From: Nocardia higoensis
GTDB lineage: Bacteria > Actinomycetota > Actinomycetes > Mycobacteriales > Mycobacteriaceae
Direction of reading: 5' to 3'
DNA: 64,000 nucleotides
Assembly (NCBI RefSeq): GCF_015477835.1
Contig: NZ_JADLQN010000002.1
Span: forward strand, 682,001-746,000
Notes under the pieces: model-generated
The model's database searches: none
Seen by the model: only the letters and a program-made list of their open reading frames with translations
What the model was told of the DNA's origin: nothing
Position numbers and translations under genes: made by a program
Part shown: piece by piece, positions 18,673-27,800 of the stretch
How positions within the stretch are numbered: the first letter of the stretch is position 1
Layout: each line of letters starts with the position of its first letter

Positions 18673-20265
18673 ATGACCGGGACGGTGGCTCGGACGAATC
18701 GGGTGCCGGCGAATCGGGTGCTGGCGGTGTGGTGCCAGGACTGGCCCGCGGTCGCCGCGGCGGCCGCGGCCGGGGTACCCGCGTCGCGGCCGGTGGCGGT
18801 GCTGACGGCGGGCCGGGTGTCGGCGTGCTCGGCGACCGCACGAGCCGAGGGTGTGCGGCGCGGCATGCGGCGGCGCGAGGCGCAGGTGTGCTGCCCGGAT
18901 CTGTATCCGGCGCAGGCCGATCCGGACCGGGATGCGCGGCTGTTCGATCCGGTGGTCGCGGCGGTCGAGGCGACGGTGCCCGGCGTCGAGGTGCTGCGGC
19001 CCGGACTGCTCGTGCTCGGCGCGCGCGGGGCCACCCGGTTCTTCGGGTCGGAGGAGGCCGCCGCCGAGCGGATCGTGGACGCGGTCGCCGCGGCCGGGGT
19101 GGAGGCGCAGGCCGGAGCGGCCGACGAATTGTCCACCGCGGTGCTCGCCGCCCGGCGCGGGGTGCTGGTCGCGCCGGGCACGGGCGCGGAATTCCTGGCG
19201 CCGCTGCCGGTCGCCGAACTGGCGGTGGAACCGAGCCTGGCCGGTCCGGACCGGTCCGAACTGGTCGATCTGCTGCACCGGCTCGGATTGCGCAGAGTGG
19301 GTGATTTCGCGGCGTTGCGTCCGGCCGAGGTCGGTTCCCGCTTCGGCGCCGACGCCGTACTGGCGCATCGGTGTGCCCGCGCCGTCCCGGAACGCCCGCC
19401 CGCCGCGCGCACACCCCCGCCCGAACTGGCGGTGGAGCGGCGCTGTGATCCGCCGATCGACCGGGTCGATGCCGCGGCCTTCGCGGGCAGGCTGCTCGCC
19501 ACCGAGCTCCATGCCGGGCTGGCCGCGGCGTCGCTGGCCTGCACCCGGCTCGAGGTGATCGCCGAAACCGAGGCGGGCGAACAGCTTTCCCGGATCTGGC
19601 GGTGCGCCCGGCCGCTCACCCCGGCCGACACCGCCGATCGGGTGCGCTGGCAGCTCGACGGCTGGCTGACCCGCCCCGGTCGCCGGGCCGCCCCGCTCAC
19701 CGCACTGCGGTTGGTACCGGTGGAGGTGGTGCGGGCGGCCGCGCTGCAGCTGGGGCTGTGGGGCGGCACGGGGGAGGAGGACGAACGGGCCAGGCGCGCC
19801 CTGGTCCGGGTGCAGGGATTGCTCGGCGGGGAGGCCGTGCGGGTCGGTGTGCTCAGCGGCGGGCGGGGGCCGGGCGAGCGCGTCACGCTGGTCGCGCTGG
19901 GCGACGAACGGGTGCCCGAGGCCGATCCCGGACAGCCGTGGCCGGGGCGGCTGCCCGAACCGGCCCCCTCGGTCCTGCTGGTGGATCGCCCCGAGGTGCG
20001 ACTGCTCGACGCCGACGGCGCTCCTGTCGAGGTCACCGCCCGCGGGCTGTTCTCCGCCGATCCGGTCCGGCTGTCCTGGGGCACCCGCGGCTGGCGGCTG
20101 ACCGGCTGGGCCGGGCCGTGGCCGGTGGACGACCACTGGTGGGGCGGGGGATCGGCACTCGTCGCCCGAGCGCAGGTCGGCATCAGCGCCCCCGGCGAGG
20201 ACGAGCGGGTGCTGTTGTTGATATGCCGCGAGGGTGTGTGGCGGGCCGAGGGCGTGTACGGCTAG
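18673..20265 (+). CDS. imuB: ImuB, catalytically dead Y-family polymerase
   Basis: A 530-residue Y-family polymerase homologue that links DnaE2 to the beta clamp during translesion synthesis. The N-terminus (RVLAVWCQDWPAVAAAAA) replaces the HxDxDxFFA catalytic motif, and the SxDE motif is missing (VLRPGLLVLGARG), so it should not polymerise. ATARAEGVRRGMRRREA is the conserved Y-family helix. ATG 18673 agrees with the length of mycobacterial ImuB. The 178 nt between imuA and this start are open in the same frame but lack homology, so a longer N-terminus cannot be fully excluded. SOS control is probably through the imuA box. Confidence 0.92.
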   Translation: MTGTVARTNRVPANRVLAVWCQDWPAVAAAAAAGVPASRPVAVLTAGRVSACSATARAEGVRRGMRRREAQVCCPDLYPAQADPDRDARLFDPVVAAVEATVPGVEVLRPGLLVLGARGATRFFGSEEAAAERIVDAVAAAGVEAQAGAADELSTAVLAARRGVLVAPGTGAEFLAPLPVAELAVEPSLAGPDRSELVDLLHRLGLRRVGDFAALRPAEVGSRFGADAVLAHRCARAVPERPPAARTPPPELAVERRCDPPIDRVDAAAFAGRLLATELHAGLAAASLACTRLEVIAETEAGEQLSRIWRCARPLTPADTADRVRWQLDGWLTRPGRRAAPLTALRLVPVEVVRAAALQLGLWGGTGEEDERARRALVRVQGLLGGEAVRVGVLSGGRGPGERVTLVALGDERVPEADPGQPWPGRLPEPAPSVLLVDRPEVRLLDADGAPVEVTARGLFSADPVRLSWGTRGWRLTGWAGPWPVDDHWWGGGSALVARAQVGISAPGEDERVLLLICREGVWRAEGVYG

Positions 20266-20343
20266 CTGCCGGGGGTGTGCCTCCGGCGTGGGTGGTACGC
20301 CGGCTCCGGGGGCGGTGCGCGGTGAGCCCCGTAAACTTCACTC

Positions 20344-21102
20344 GTGAACTCGACGCTTGCCCACCTGACCGCAGGCGGCGTCCGCATCGCCTATCGCGAC
20401 TCGGGTCCTTCCGCGGGCGCGCCCGTGATGCTGGTGCACGGCATGGGCGGCGACGGCCACACCTGGGACCGTTTCGCTCGCCGTCTGCTCGTCGCGGGCC
20501 GCCGGGTGATCGTCCCGGATCTGCGCGGTCACGGCCGCAGCGCGCGCGCCGCCACCTACGGTTTCGACGAGTTCGGCGCCGACCTGACGGCGCTGTGCGA
20601 CCACCTCGAGCTGGACAGGGTCGATCTGGTGGGACATTCGCTGGGCGGGTACGCGGTCTCCTGCGTGGCCCAGGAACGTCCGGGACTGGTGGGCAGGCTG
20701 GTGCTCGAGGAATGCCCGCTGCCGTTGCGTTCCGGCGACGAGCGGTTGTCGACGACCCGCCGCCTGCCCACCGCCGCCGAACTGTGGCACGCGACCTCGA
20801 GCCTCGCCCGCCGTCCCCACACGGTGTGGGCGTTCGACCGGGCGATGACCGCGACCGCGCTCGAACAGTTCCACAAGCCGAATCCGCAGTGGTGGGAACG
20901 GCTGTGCGGCATCACCGCGCCGACCCTGGTGCTGCGCGGCGGCCGGGGCGGCATGGTGGACCCCGCGCGCCTGGCGATGCTGATCGAGGAGGTGCCGGAC
21001 TGCACGGTCACCGCCTTCACCTGCGGGCACAGTATCCACCGTGACCGGCACCGGGAATTCTCCGAGGTCGTGCTGCCGTTCCTGGCCGGCTCGGCGGCGT
21101 GA
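20344..21102 (+). CDS. Alpha/beta hydrolase
   Basis: A 252-residue alpha/beta-hydrolase fold enzyme, probably cytosolic. The oxyanion region is MLVHGMGGDGHTWD, the nucleophile elbow GHSLGGYAVS, and the acid/base residues come late (LRGGRGGMVDPARL and CGHSIHRDRH with the catalytic His). The substrate is unknown. GTG 20344 is leaderless: TAAACT ends exactly 6 nt upstream. The stop overlaps the next gene by 4 nt (GTGA), so the hydrolase and the ferredoxin-like protein form a pair. Confidence 0.9.
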   Translation: MNSTLAHLTAGGVRIAYRDSGPSAGAPVMLVHGMGGDGHTWDRFARRLLVAGRRVIVPDLRGHGRSARAATYGFDEFGADLTALCDHLELDRVDLVGHSLGGYAVSCVAQERPGLVGRLVLEECPLPLRSGDERLSTTRRLPTAAELWHATSSLARRPHTVWAFDRAMTATALEQFHKPNPQWWERLCGITAPTLVLRGGRGGMVDPARLAMLIEEVPDCTVTAFTCGHSIHRDRHREFSEVVLPFLAGSAA

Positions 21103-22040
21103 CCATGGGCGATTTCGCGGGGCTGCCCTGCTCGACGGCCTCGGCGCGGGTGCCGTTGCCGGGCACCGCCACGCGGGTCGACGGATGGTTGTGCGTGGAG
21201 CAGCCGGGCGCGTGGGGCCGCGATGTCCTCGGCGACGAGGTGCTCGGCGCGCGCATCACCGCCGAACTCGCGGCACGCACCTCGGCGGCGGCCTCCTCCG
21301 GCTCGAAGGTCCGCCCGACCCTGATCCGCCGTCCCGGCCGTCACGAGTTCACCGGCGCTCGCACCGTCCTGCTGGCCGCCTCGCATCCGGCCGGGTCGTG
21401 GTGTGAACGCCTGCGCATCGACGACCTCGACGATCTGCTCGACATCGACCTGTCGGTGTTCCGTGGACCGCCGCCCGGCATCGGGGAGCCGGTGACCGAG
21501 GGACCGGTCCTGGTGTGCGCGCACGGCAAGCGCGATCGGTGTTGCGCGCGCCTCGGCCGTCCGATCGCCGCGAGTCTGGCCGCGGCACATCCCGATCGGG
21601 TGTGGGAGTGCTCGCACACCGGCGGTCACCGGTTCGCGCCCGCGATGGTGCTGCTGCCCAGCGGTCTGACCTACGGGCGGGTGGACGCGGAATCGGCCGC
21701 GGCGGCGGTGGAGGCCGCGGATCGCGGGACGGTGTCCACGGCCGGGTTGCGGGGGCGCAGCGGTCACGCACCGATCGAACAGGTCGCCGAACTCGCTGTG
21801 CGGGAACGCCTCCGCGCCGGTGTCGACGACTTCACCGTCGAGGCCGAGCCGGACGCTCCCGCCGCCTCCCGAGCCGGATACGCGGGGGCGGCGATTGTCT
21901 CGCATCGTGACGGTCGCAGGTGGCGGGTCGCCGTGCGATCGGTCGCCCACGCACCGCGTCAGGCGAGCTGCGATGCCGCGCCCAAACCGGTCACCTCCCT
22001 CGTCGCGGACACCGTCGACGAACTGCCCGTGCCGGACTGA
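21099..22040 (+). CDS. Sucrase/ferredoxin-like (Apd1-type) iron-sulfur protein
   Basis: A 313-residue thioredoxin-fold protein of the sucrase/ferredoxin-like family. The family motifs CAHGKRDRCCARLG and CSHTGGHRFAPAMVLLPSG are both present; in Apd1/Aim32 relatives the Cys and His residues bind a [2Fe-2S] cluster. The C-terminal part (HRDGRRWRVAVRSV) is also typical. Its role in bacteria is poorly defined, perhaps electron transfer. The start at GTG 21099 overlaps the hydrolase stop; ATG 21105 is an alternative. Confidence 0.88.
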   Translation: MTMGDFAGLPCSTASARVPLPGTATRVDGWLCVEQPGAWGRDVLGDEVLGARITAELAARTSAAASSGSKVRPTLIRRPGRHEFTGARTVLLAASHPAGSWCERLRIDDLDDLLDIDLSVFRGPPPGIGEPVTEGPVLVCAHGKRDRCCARLGRPIAASLAAAHPDRVWECSHTGGHRFAPAMVLLPSGLTYGRVDAESAAAAVEAADRGTVSTAGLRGRSGHAPIEQVAELAVRERLRAGVDDFTVEAEPDAPAASRAGYAGAAIVSHRDGRRWRVAVRSVAHAPRQASCDAAPKPVTSLVADTVDELPVPD

Positions 22041-22152
22041 AGCGGAAGAACAGCGCGGTACGGTCGTGCCGGGACCGTCCACGGCAGTGCCGCGCACCAG
22101 TGGCGACGAATCGGGGGGGAAGAGATGCCGACACCGTGGGACCGGACCTATT

Positions 22153-22344
22153 GTGTCGCATCAGCTGTCCCGGTCGGCGTCGCGCCACAACCCGGGCAAC
22201 ACGCCGGTGATGGACTTCGCCGTCCGGGCATCGGTGCGCGAACAGGCCGAGTACTGCCTGCCCGACCCACGCCGCCCCCCGGGCCGGACTCTCGCCGTCG
22301 AATCGGTGGTGCGCGACGAGATCAGCGGGGGCGTAGGACGATGA
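22153..22344 (+). CDS. Possible small protein, 63 residues
   Basis: A reading frame with clearly GC-biased third positions (PVMDFAVRASVREQAEYCLP) from GTG 22153 to 22344, running 23 nt into the end of the opposite DUF1460 gene. No family is recognised. A strong GGGGGGAAG site upstream instead points to ATG 22125 in another frame whose codon use looks random, so either a frameshift has broken a gene here or the frame is chance. Confidence 0.3.
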   Translation: MSHQLSRSASRHNPGNTPVMDFAVRASVREQAEYCLPDPRRPPGRTLAVESVVRDEISGGVGR

Positions 22345-23122
22345 TGCCGGGGACGGTGGCGAGGTAATCGCTCAGCGGACTGTCGACCACCGCGTTGTTC
22401 GCGGCCAGTGACGAGGCGTTGCGGAAGAAGAGGCCGCCGTCGGGGGTGCGGACGACGAGGCCGACGTGGGTGACGTCCAGGCCCGGGGTGTCGGCGTAGG
22501 CGCCGAGGTAGTCGCCGGTGCGCAGGCCGGCGAGGACGTCTCGGTCGACGGCGCCGGAGGGGATGTAGGTCAGGTCGCGTTCGACGACGGGCAGGCCCGG
22601 CAGGTAGAGGCCGCCGTCGGCCTTGGCGTTGAGGTGCTCGGTGACGGTCACCGCGTTCGGGCTCAGGGTGGCGGTGATGTCGGTCGCGGCGATCCGGTCG
22701 GTGTGCGCCCAGTCGGTGAAGAAGTGCTTGCGGCGGGTGAATTCGACCTGCCCGCCGGTGTAGCGAGTGTCGACGAGGGCGCGCACGAACTCGTCGCGAT
22801 CGCTCGCTCGGCTGAGCGCTTCCACGTAATCGAGGTAGGTGAAGCAGTCCACCCGGCGCAGGTCGATCACCAGCTGTTCGGGTTCGGTGGCCGAGCCGAT
22901 CAGCATGTTCGCGCCGTAGGGGGTACCGAGCAGCGGTCGCGACAGCGCTTCGAGCAGTTCACCTCTGGGCAGGTCCGCCGAGGCCGCGCGCACGGCGAGC
23001 AGTTCGTCGATGCGGCGGGCGGTGGTCTCGTCGATGGCGGGTTCCGGCGCGGCGAGCGCCGTCGGCGCGATCCCGCAGAGCAGGGCGACCACGACGGCCA
23101 GTACGCGAACGACGATCCGCAA
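22322..23122 (-). CDS. Secreted DUF1460 / NlpC-P60-like amidase
   Basis: A roughly 266-residue exported protein of the DUF1460 family, cysteine-peptidase relatives that act on peptidoglycan stem peptides or amides. The signal peptide is LRIVVRVLAVVVALLCGIAP ending in ALA. The probable nucleophile is in RRVDCFTYLDYVEALSR and the histidine in DVTHVGLVVRTPDGG. The rest matches the family in order (FTRRKHFFTDWAHTDR, ERDLTYIPSG). TTG 23122 behind GGGAGG gives a clean signal peptide; an in-frame GTG about 27 nt upstream and the longest frame to 23203 are alternatives. Confidence 0.8.
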   Translation of the reverse strand: MRIVVRVLAVVVALLCGIAPTALAAPEPAIDETTARRIDELLAVRAASADLPRGELLEALSRPLLGTPYGANMLIGSATEPEQLVIDLRRVDCFTYLDYVEALSRASDRDEFVRALVDTRYTGGQVEFTRRKHFFTDWAHTDRIAATDITATLSPNAVTVTEHLNAKADGGLYLPGLPVVERDLTYIPSGAVDRDVLAGLRTGDYLGAYADTPGLDVTHVGLVVRTPDGGLFFRNASSLAANNAVVDSPLSDYLATVPGIIVLRPR

Positions 23123-23199
23123 GACGCCTCCCGGTGGAGCGGTGCACTCGGACACCCCACCGTAGCGGTGCCGGTGTCCCTTCGCGGACCGGAGCAGGC

Positions 23200-24159
23200 T
23201 CACCAGTAGACGCCGGGGACCAGATTGACCGCCCGGCGCAATGCGGTGCCGGTGACCCGGCGAGCGCGGGAACGGCCGCCCGGACGGGACCGGCGGGCCG
23301 GGCGGAGGGCAGCGGGGATCTCGGCCTGCGGCTCACTGTCGGCGACGACGCCCTTGGCGGCGGGGGAGTCGGGAAGCGCGCGGTAGTACCGGTGCAGGAC
23401 GAAATCGCGCAGCTTCGGGGTGAACAACGCCCCGAACTCGGCGAGGGTGCCGATCGGTACGTCGATGCGGCGAGGCCGCTCCGCCAGGGCGCGCACGATG
23501 AGCGCGGCCGCCCATTCCGGCGAATGGGACGGTCCCTGCCGTCCGGTCGGGGCGATCATCGGCGTGCGGACCAGCGGCATGTGGATGGTGGTGAAGGTGA
23601 CCCCGTCGGCCATCGTCTCCACCGCCGCCACCTCGGTGAACTTGTCCAGCGCGGCCTTGCTGGCCAGATACGCCGAGAACCGCGGCGTGGTGGCCTGGAC
23701 GCCCGCGCTGCTGATCTGCACGATGTGACCGAACCGGCGTTCGCGCATGCCCGGCAGCACGGCGAAGGTCACCCGCAGCGCGCCGAAGTAGTTGACCGCC
23801 ATCGTGCGCTCGTAGTCGTGCAGGCGGTCGGTGGAGCGGTGGATGGCGCGGCGGATGCTGCGTCCGGCGTTGTTGACCAGCATGTCGACACGTTCGTGCT
23901 CGTCGAGGATGGCCTTCATGGTGTGCTCGACGGATTCGTCGTCGGTGATATCGCACTGGTAGCCGTAGGCGAGGCCACCGGCCGCGCGGATCTCCTCGAC
24001 GACAGCGTCCAGTTCCTCGCCTCGGCGGGCCAGCAGGAAGACGGTGGCGCCGTGCGCGGCGATCATCACCGCGGCGGCCCTGCCGATACCGGAGGAGGCG
24101 CCCGTGATCAGCACATGCCTGCCCGCGAGTTCTCGACGGTGCTGCGCAGCTGGGACCAT
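23200..24159 (-). CDS. SDR-family oxidoreductase
   Basis: A 319-residue NAD(P)-dependent short-chain dehydrogenase. Cofactor motif TGASSGIGRAAA, structural NNAG, catalytic Ser in QISSAGVQ and Tyr/Lys in YLASKAALDKF. It has a long C-terminal extension rich in Arg/Pro after the fold. It resembles the reductase domain of mycobacterial long-chain acyl-CoA reductases, which lie near imuAB in M. tuberculosis, but without their N-terminal half; a lipid or long-chain substrate is a guess. ATG 24159 has GGAG 6 nt upstream. A perfect palindrome covers its promoter. Confidence 0.88.
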   Translation of the reverse strand: MVPAAQHRRELAGRHVLITGASSGIGRAAAVMIAAHGATVFLLARRGEELDAVVEEIRAAGGLAYGYQCDITDDESVEHTMKAILDEHERVDMLVNNAGRSIRRAIHRSTDRLHDYERTMAVNYFGALRVTFAVLPGMRERRFGHIVQISSAGVQATTPRFSAYLASKAALDKFTEVAAVETMADGVTFTTIHMPLVRTPMIAPTGRQGPSHSPEWAAALIVRALAERPRRIDVPIGTLAEFGALFTPKLRDFVLHRYYRALPDSPAAKGVVADSEPQAEIPAALRPARRSRPGGRSRARRVTGTALRRAVNLVPGVYW

Positions 24160-24211
24160 GATCGCTCCTCGATGAACGGGTGGGGCGCCGGAACGGCTGC
24201 CCGCCGAGCTA

Positions 24212-24233
24212 GAACTTACTTCATAGTAAGTTC
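24212..24233 (-). promoter_or_regulatory. Perfect palindromic operator over the SDR promoter
   Basis: Nine-bp arms GAACTTACT and AGTAAGTTC separated by 4 bp. On the SDR strand TACTAT, a good -10 box, lies inside it, 53-74 nt before the SDR start. This layout fits repression by a TetR-type dimer. No regulator gene is adjacent. Confidence 0.75.
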
Positions 24234-24388
24234 GGCGCCAAGAGGTTCGCCCTCCCTACATTCTGCCGCCGCCTGCCCGGCCGGGCGGGATTCCGGCCGC
24301 TGGGAGGTCGGCCGGGTGAGCTTGCTGTTCGATTGCCGCCGCCTCGGAAAACCGGTGGGGGAATGCTGTCGAATGCGGCTCGAAACCT

Positions 24389-24404
24389 TCGAACATATGT
24401 GCGA
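24389..24404 (+). promoter_or_regulatory. SOS (LexA) box upstream of the TPR gene and dnaE2
   Basis: TCGAACATATGTGCGA differs from TCGAAC-N4-GTTCGA at one position. Its last two bases are the first two of GATACT (24403-24408), a -10 box 7 nt before ATG 24416, so LexA binding would block the promoter. Confidence 0.85.
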
Positions 24405-24415
24405 TACTCGTGCGC

Positions 24416-24871
24416 ATGGCGGACGATCGGATGGCGGACATCTTTGCCGCGGTGCGGCTCGGCAGCGATAACCCGGAGGCGGCGCGCAAGACGCTCGGGG
24501 CGCTGTGGGACGAGCTCGATCCCGTCGCGGCGCCGCTGCAACGCTGCGTGGTCGCCCATCATCTGGCCGTCCTCCAGGACGACGACTTCGAGGCACTGGC
24601 CTGGGATCAGCGCGCTCTGGCCGCGATCTTCAGCCCGGGCGTCGCCCTGGACGAGGGGATGCGCTGCTTCCTGCCCTCGCTGTATCTGAACCTGGCCGAC
24701 AGCCATCGCCGGGTCGGGGATTTCGACGCCGCCCGCATGCAACTGGCGATCGCCCGAGGCCACCTGTGCATCCTCGCCGAGGACGCCTACGGCGAGCTGA
24801 TCCGCACCGGCCTGGACCGGGTCGAGGACGCCGTGCACGCGGGCGCGACCCAGCGCCTGCGCAGCGCCTAG
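24416..24871 (+). CDS. SOS-controlled TPR-like protein cotranscribed with dnaE2
   Basis: A roughly 151-residue helical protein. The clearest repeat is SLYLNLADSHRRVGDFDAAR, a TPR-type helix pair; the N-terminal half (FAAVRLGSDNPEAARKTLGA, RCVVAHHLAVLQDDDFEALA) looks like two more. No catalytic motif is present. ATG 24416 is leaderless, 7 nt after GATACT, which is overlapped by the SOS box. The stop is 10 nt before the dnaE2 start, so the two almost certainly share a message. It is not one of the known mutasome proteins; a scaffold or regulator for DnaE2 is a hypothesis. Confidence 0.85.
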   Translation: MADDRMADIFAAVRLGSDNPEAARKTLGALWDELDPVAAPLQRCVVAHHLAVLQDDDFEALAWDQRALAAIFSPGVALDEGMRCFLPSLYLNLADSHRRVGDFDAARMQLAIARGHLCILAEDAYGELIRTGLDRVEDAVHAGATQRLRSA

Positions 24872-24881
24872 GAGCGCGGCC

Positions 24882-27800
24882 GTGGCCTGGGACTCCGGCC
24901 CGCCCTCGTGGTCGGAGCTGGAACGGGTGCTCTCCGGGCGCCCCGGCAGACGTGTCGCCGACACCCCGGGCGACGGCGGGGACAGCCCGGCCTGGTCCCA
25001 CCACCGCGAGCCCTACCGGCCCGCGCCGATCCCCGCCGGCGCAAGCCCCGCTGTCGCCTACGCCGAACTGCACGCGCATTCGGCGTACAGCTTCCTCGAC
25101 GGCGCGAGCACGCCGGAGGAGATGGTCGAGGAGGCGGTGCGGCTCGGCCTGGAGGCCATCGCCCTGACCGACCACGACGGTTTCCACGGCACCGTGCGCT
25201 TCGCCGAAGCGGCCCAGGAGTGGGGTATCGCCACGGTTTTCGGCGCCGAACTGTCGCTCGGCGCCCACCCGTCCTCCGGCACGGGACTTCCTCATGGGGC
25301 AGCGTGGCCCCCCGGTGCGGCCGGAGTGAAGCTTCCCGGGTCCAGGGTGTCTCCCTCGGCGCCGGACTCCGCGCCCCGCACCGGCGACCCGGACCCGCCC
25401 GGCCCACATCTGCTGGTCCTGGCTCGAGGCCAGGAAGGCTATCGCCGACTCTCGCGGGAGATCGCCGCCGCGCACCTGGCGGCGGGAGAGAAAGGCATCC
25501 TCCGCTACGACTACGACCGGCTCACCGCCGCGGCGGGCGGGCACTGGCACATCCTGACCGGTTGCCGCAAAGGCCACCTGCGTTCCGCGCTCGCCGCCGA
25601 CCTGGCCGCCGCCGACACCGGTCTGCCCCGAGCCGAGGCGGCGCTGCGTGATCTCCTCGACCGGTTCGGCCCGGATCGGGTGAGCGTGGAACTCACCCAC
25701 CACGGCATCCCCGAGGACGACGAACGCAACGCCCTGCTCATCGCGCTCGCCGACCGCCTCGGCCTGCCGGTCCTGGCCACCACCGGAGCGCATTTCGCCG
25801 GCCCGGACCAACGGCACCGGGCGATGGCGCTGGCGGCGGTCCGGGCCCGGCGCAGTCTGGACGAGGCGGCGGGCTGGCTGGCGCCCACCGGCGGCGCGCA
25901 CCTGCGGTCCGGCGCGGAGATGGCCCGGCTGTTCGCGCAATGCCCGCGCGCGGTCGCGCAAGCCGCCGCGCTCGCCCGCGAATGCGCTTTCGACCTGCGT
26001 CTGATCGCCCCGCAGCTGCCACCGTTCGAGGTGCCCGAGGGGCACGACGAGAACTCCTGGCTGCGCGAGCTGACCATGCGCGGCGCGGCCCGCCGCTACG
26101 GTCCCCCGCACACCAACCCGCCCGCCTACCGGCAGATCGAACACGAACTCGACGTCATCACCACCCTGGGCTTCCCGGGCTACTTCCTGGTCGTGCACGA
26201 CATCGTCGGCTTCTGTGAACGCCACACCATCCTGTGCCAGGGCCGGGGGTCGGCCGCCAACTCCGCGGTCTGCTTCGCACTGGGCATCACCAATGTCGAC
26301 CCGGTCGCCAACGAGTTGCTGTTCGAACGCTTCCTCTCCCCGGAACGTGACGGACCGCCGGATATCGACGTCGACATCGAATCCGATCGCCGGGAGGAGG
26401 TGATCCAGCACGTCTACGCGCGCTACGGGCGCGAATACGCCGCGCAGGTGGCGAATGTGATCACCTACCGGGGCAAGTCGGCGGTGCGCGACGCGGCCAA
26501 GGCACTCGGCTTCCCGCCCGGCCTGCAGGACGCCTGGAGCAAGCAGGTCAGCCGCTGGCACGGGGTGGGCGCCGAGACCGGCACCGACATCCCCGAACAG
26601 GTACTGCGCCTGGCCGCCGACATCGAGGGGCTGCCACGCCACCTGGGCATCCACTCCGGCGGCATGGTGATCTGTGACCGGCCCATCGCCGATGTCTGCC
26701 CGGTGGAGTGGGCGCGCATGCCCGGCCGCAGTGTCCTGCAGTGGGACAAGGACGACTGCGCGGCCGTGGGACTGGTGAAATTCGACCTGCTCGGACTCGG
26801 CATGCTCTCGGCGCTGCACTACATGATCGACCTGGTGCGCGAGCACGAAGGCATCGAGGTGCGGCTGCACGAACTCGATCTGACCGAGCCCGCCGTGTAC
26901 GAGATGCTCTCGCGCGCGGACTCGGTCGGGGTGTTCCAGGTCGAGTCGCGCGCGCAGATGGCGACCCTGCCCCGGTTGAAGCCGCGCGAGTTCTACGACC
27001 TGGTGGTCGAGGTCGCGCTGATCCGCCCCGGCCCCATCCAGGGCGGCTCGGTGCACCCCTACATCCGCCGTCGCAACGGTACCGAGGAGGTGACCTACGA
27101 GCATCCGGCCCTGGCGAATTCGCTCGGGCGCACGCTCGGCGTGCCGCTGTTCCAGGAACAGCTCATGCAGATGGCCGTCGACATCGCCGGCTTCAGTGCC
27201 GCCGAGGCCGACCAGTTGCGCCGCGCGATGGGATCCAAGCGCTCGCCCGAACGGATGCGCCGTCTGAAGGACCGCCTCTATCAAGGCATGGCCGACCTGC
27301 ACGGCATCACCGGCGCGGTCGCCGACCGGATCTACGACAAGCTCTACGCCTTCGCCGATTTCGGCTTCCCGGAAAGTCATTCGCAGAGCTTCGCGGCGCT
27401 GGTGTTCTATTCGGCCTGGTTCAAGCTGCACCATCCCGCCGCGTTCTGCGCCGGGTTGCTGCGCGCGCAGCCGATGGGTTTCTACTCCCCGCAGTCGCTG
27501 GTCGCCGACGCGCGCAGGCACGGCGTCCGGGTGCACGGTCCCGATGTCAACGCCAGTCGCGCCGAGGCGGATCTGGAGGCCGAGGGCACCGAGGTCAGGC
27601 TGGGGCTGGCCGCGGTCCGTCACCTCGGCACCGACCTGGCCGAACGGATCGTCGCGGCGCGGGCCGCCGGTCCCTACACCTCGTTCCTCGACCTCACCGG
27701 CCGCGTGGAACTCACCGTCGCGCAAGCGGAATCGCTGGCTACCGCGGGCGCGCTCGGCAGTCTCGGCATCAGCAGGCGGGAAGCGCTGTGGGCGGCGGGC

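Noticed and set aside
22125-22367. 80-codon frame with a strong ribosome site
   Set aside because: Codon use is random-like (low GC3, Arg/Pro-rich), while a different frame over the same bases looks coding. Not called as a gene in this frame.
24630-27725. 1031-codon open frame on the minus strand
   Set aside because: Antisense shadow of dnaE2 with low-complexity composition and no recognisable motif.
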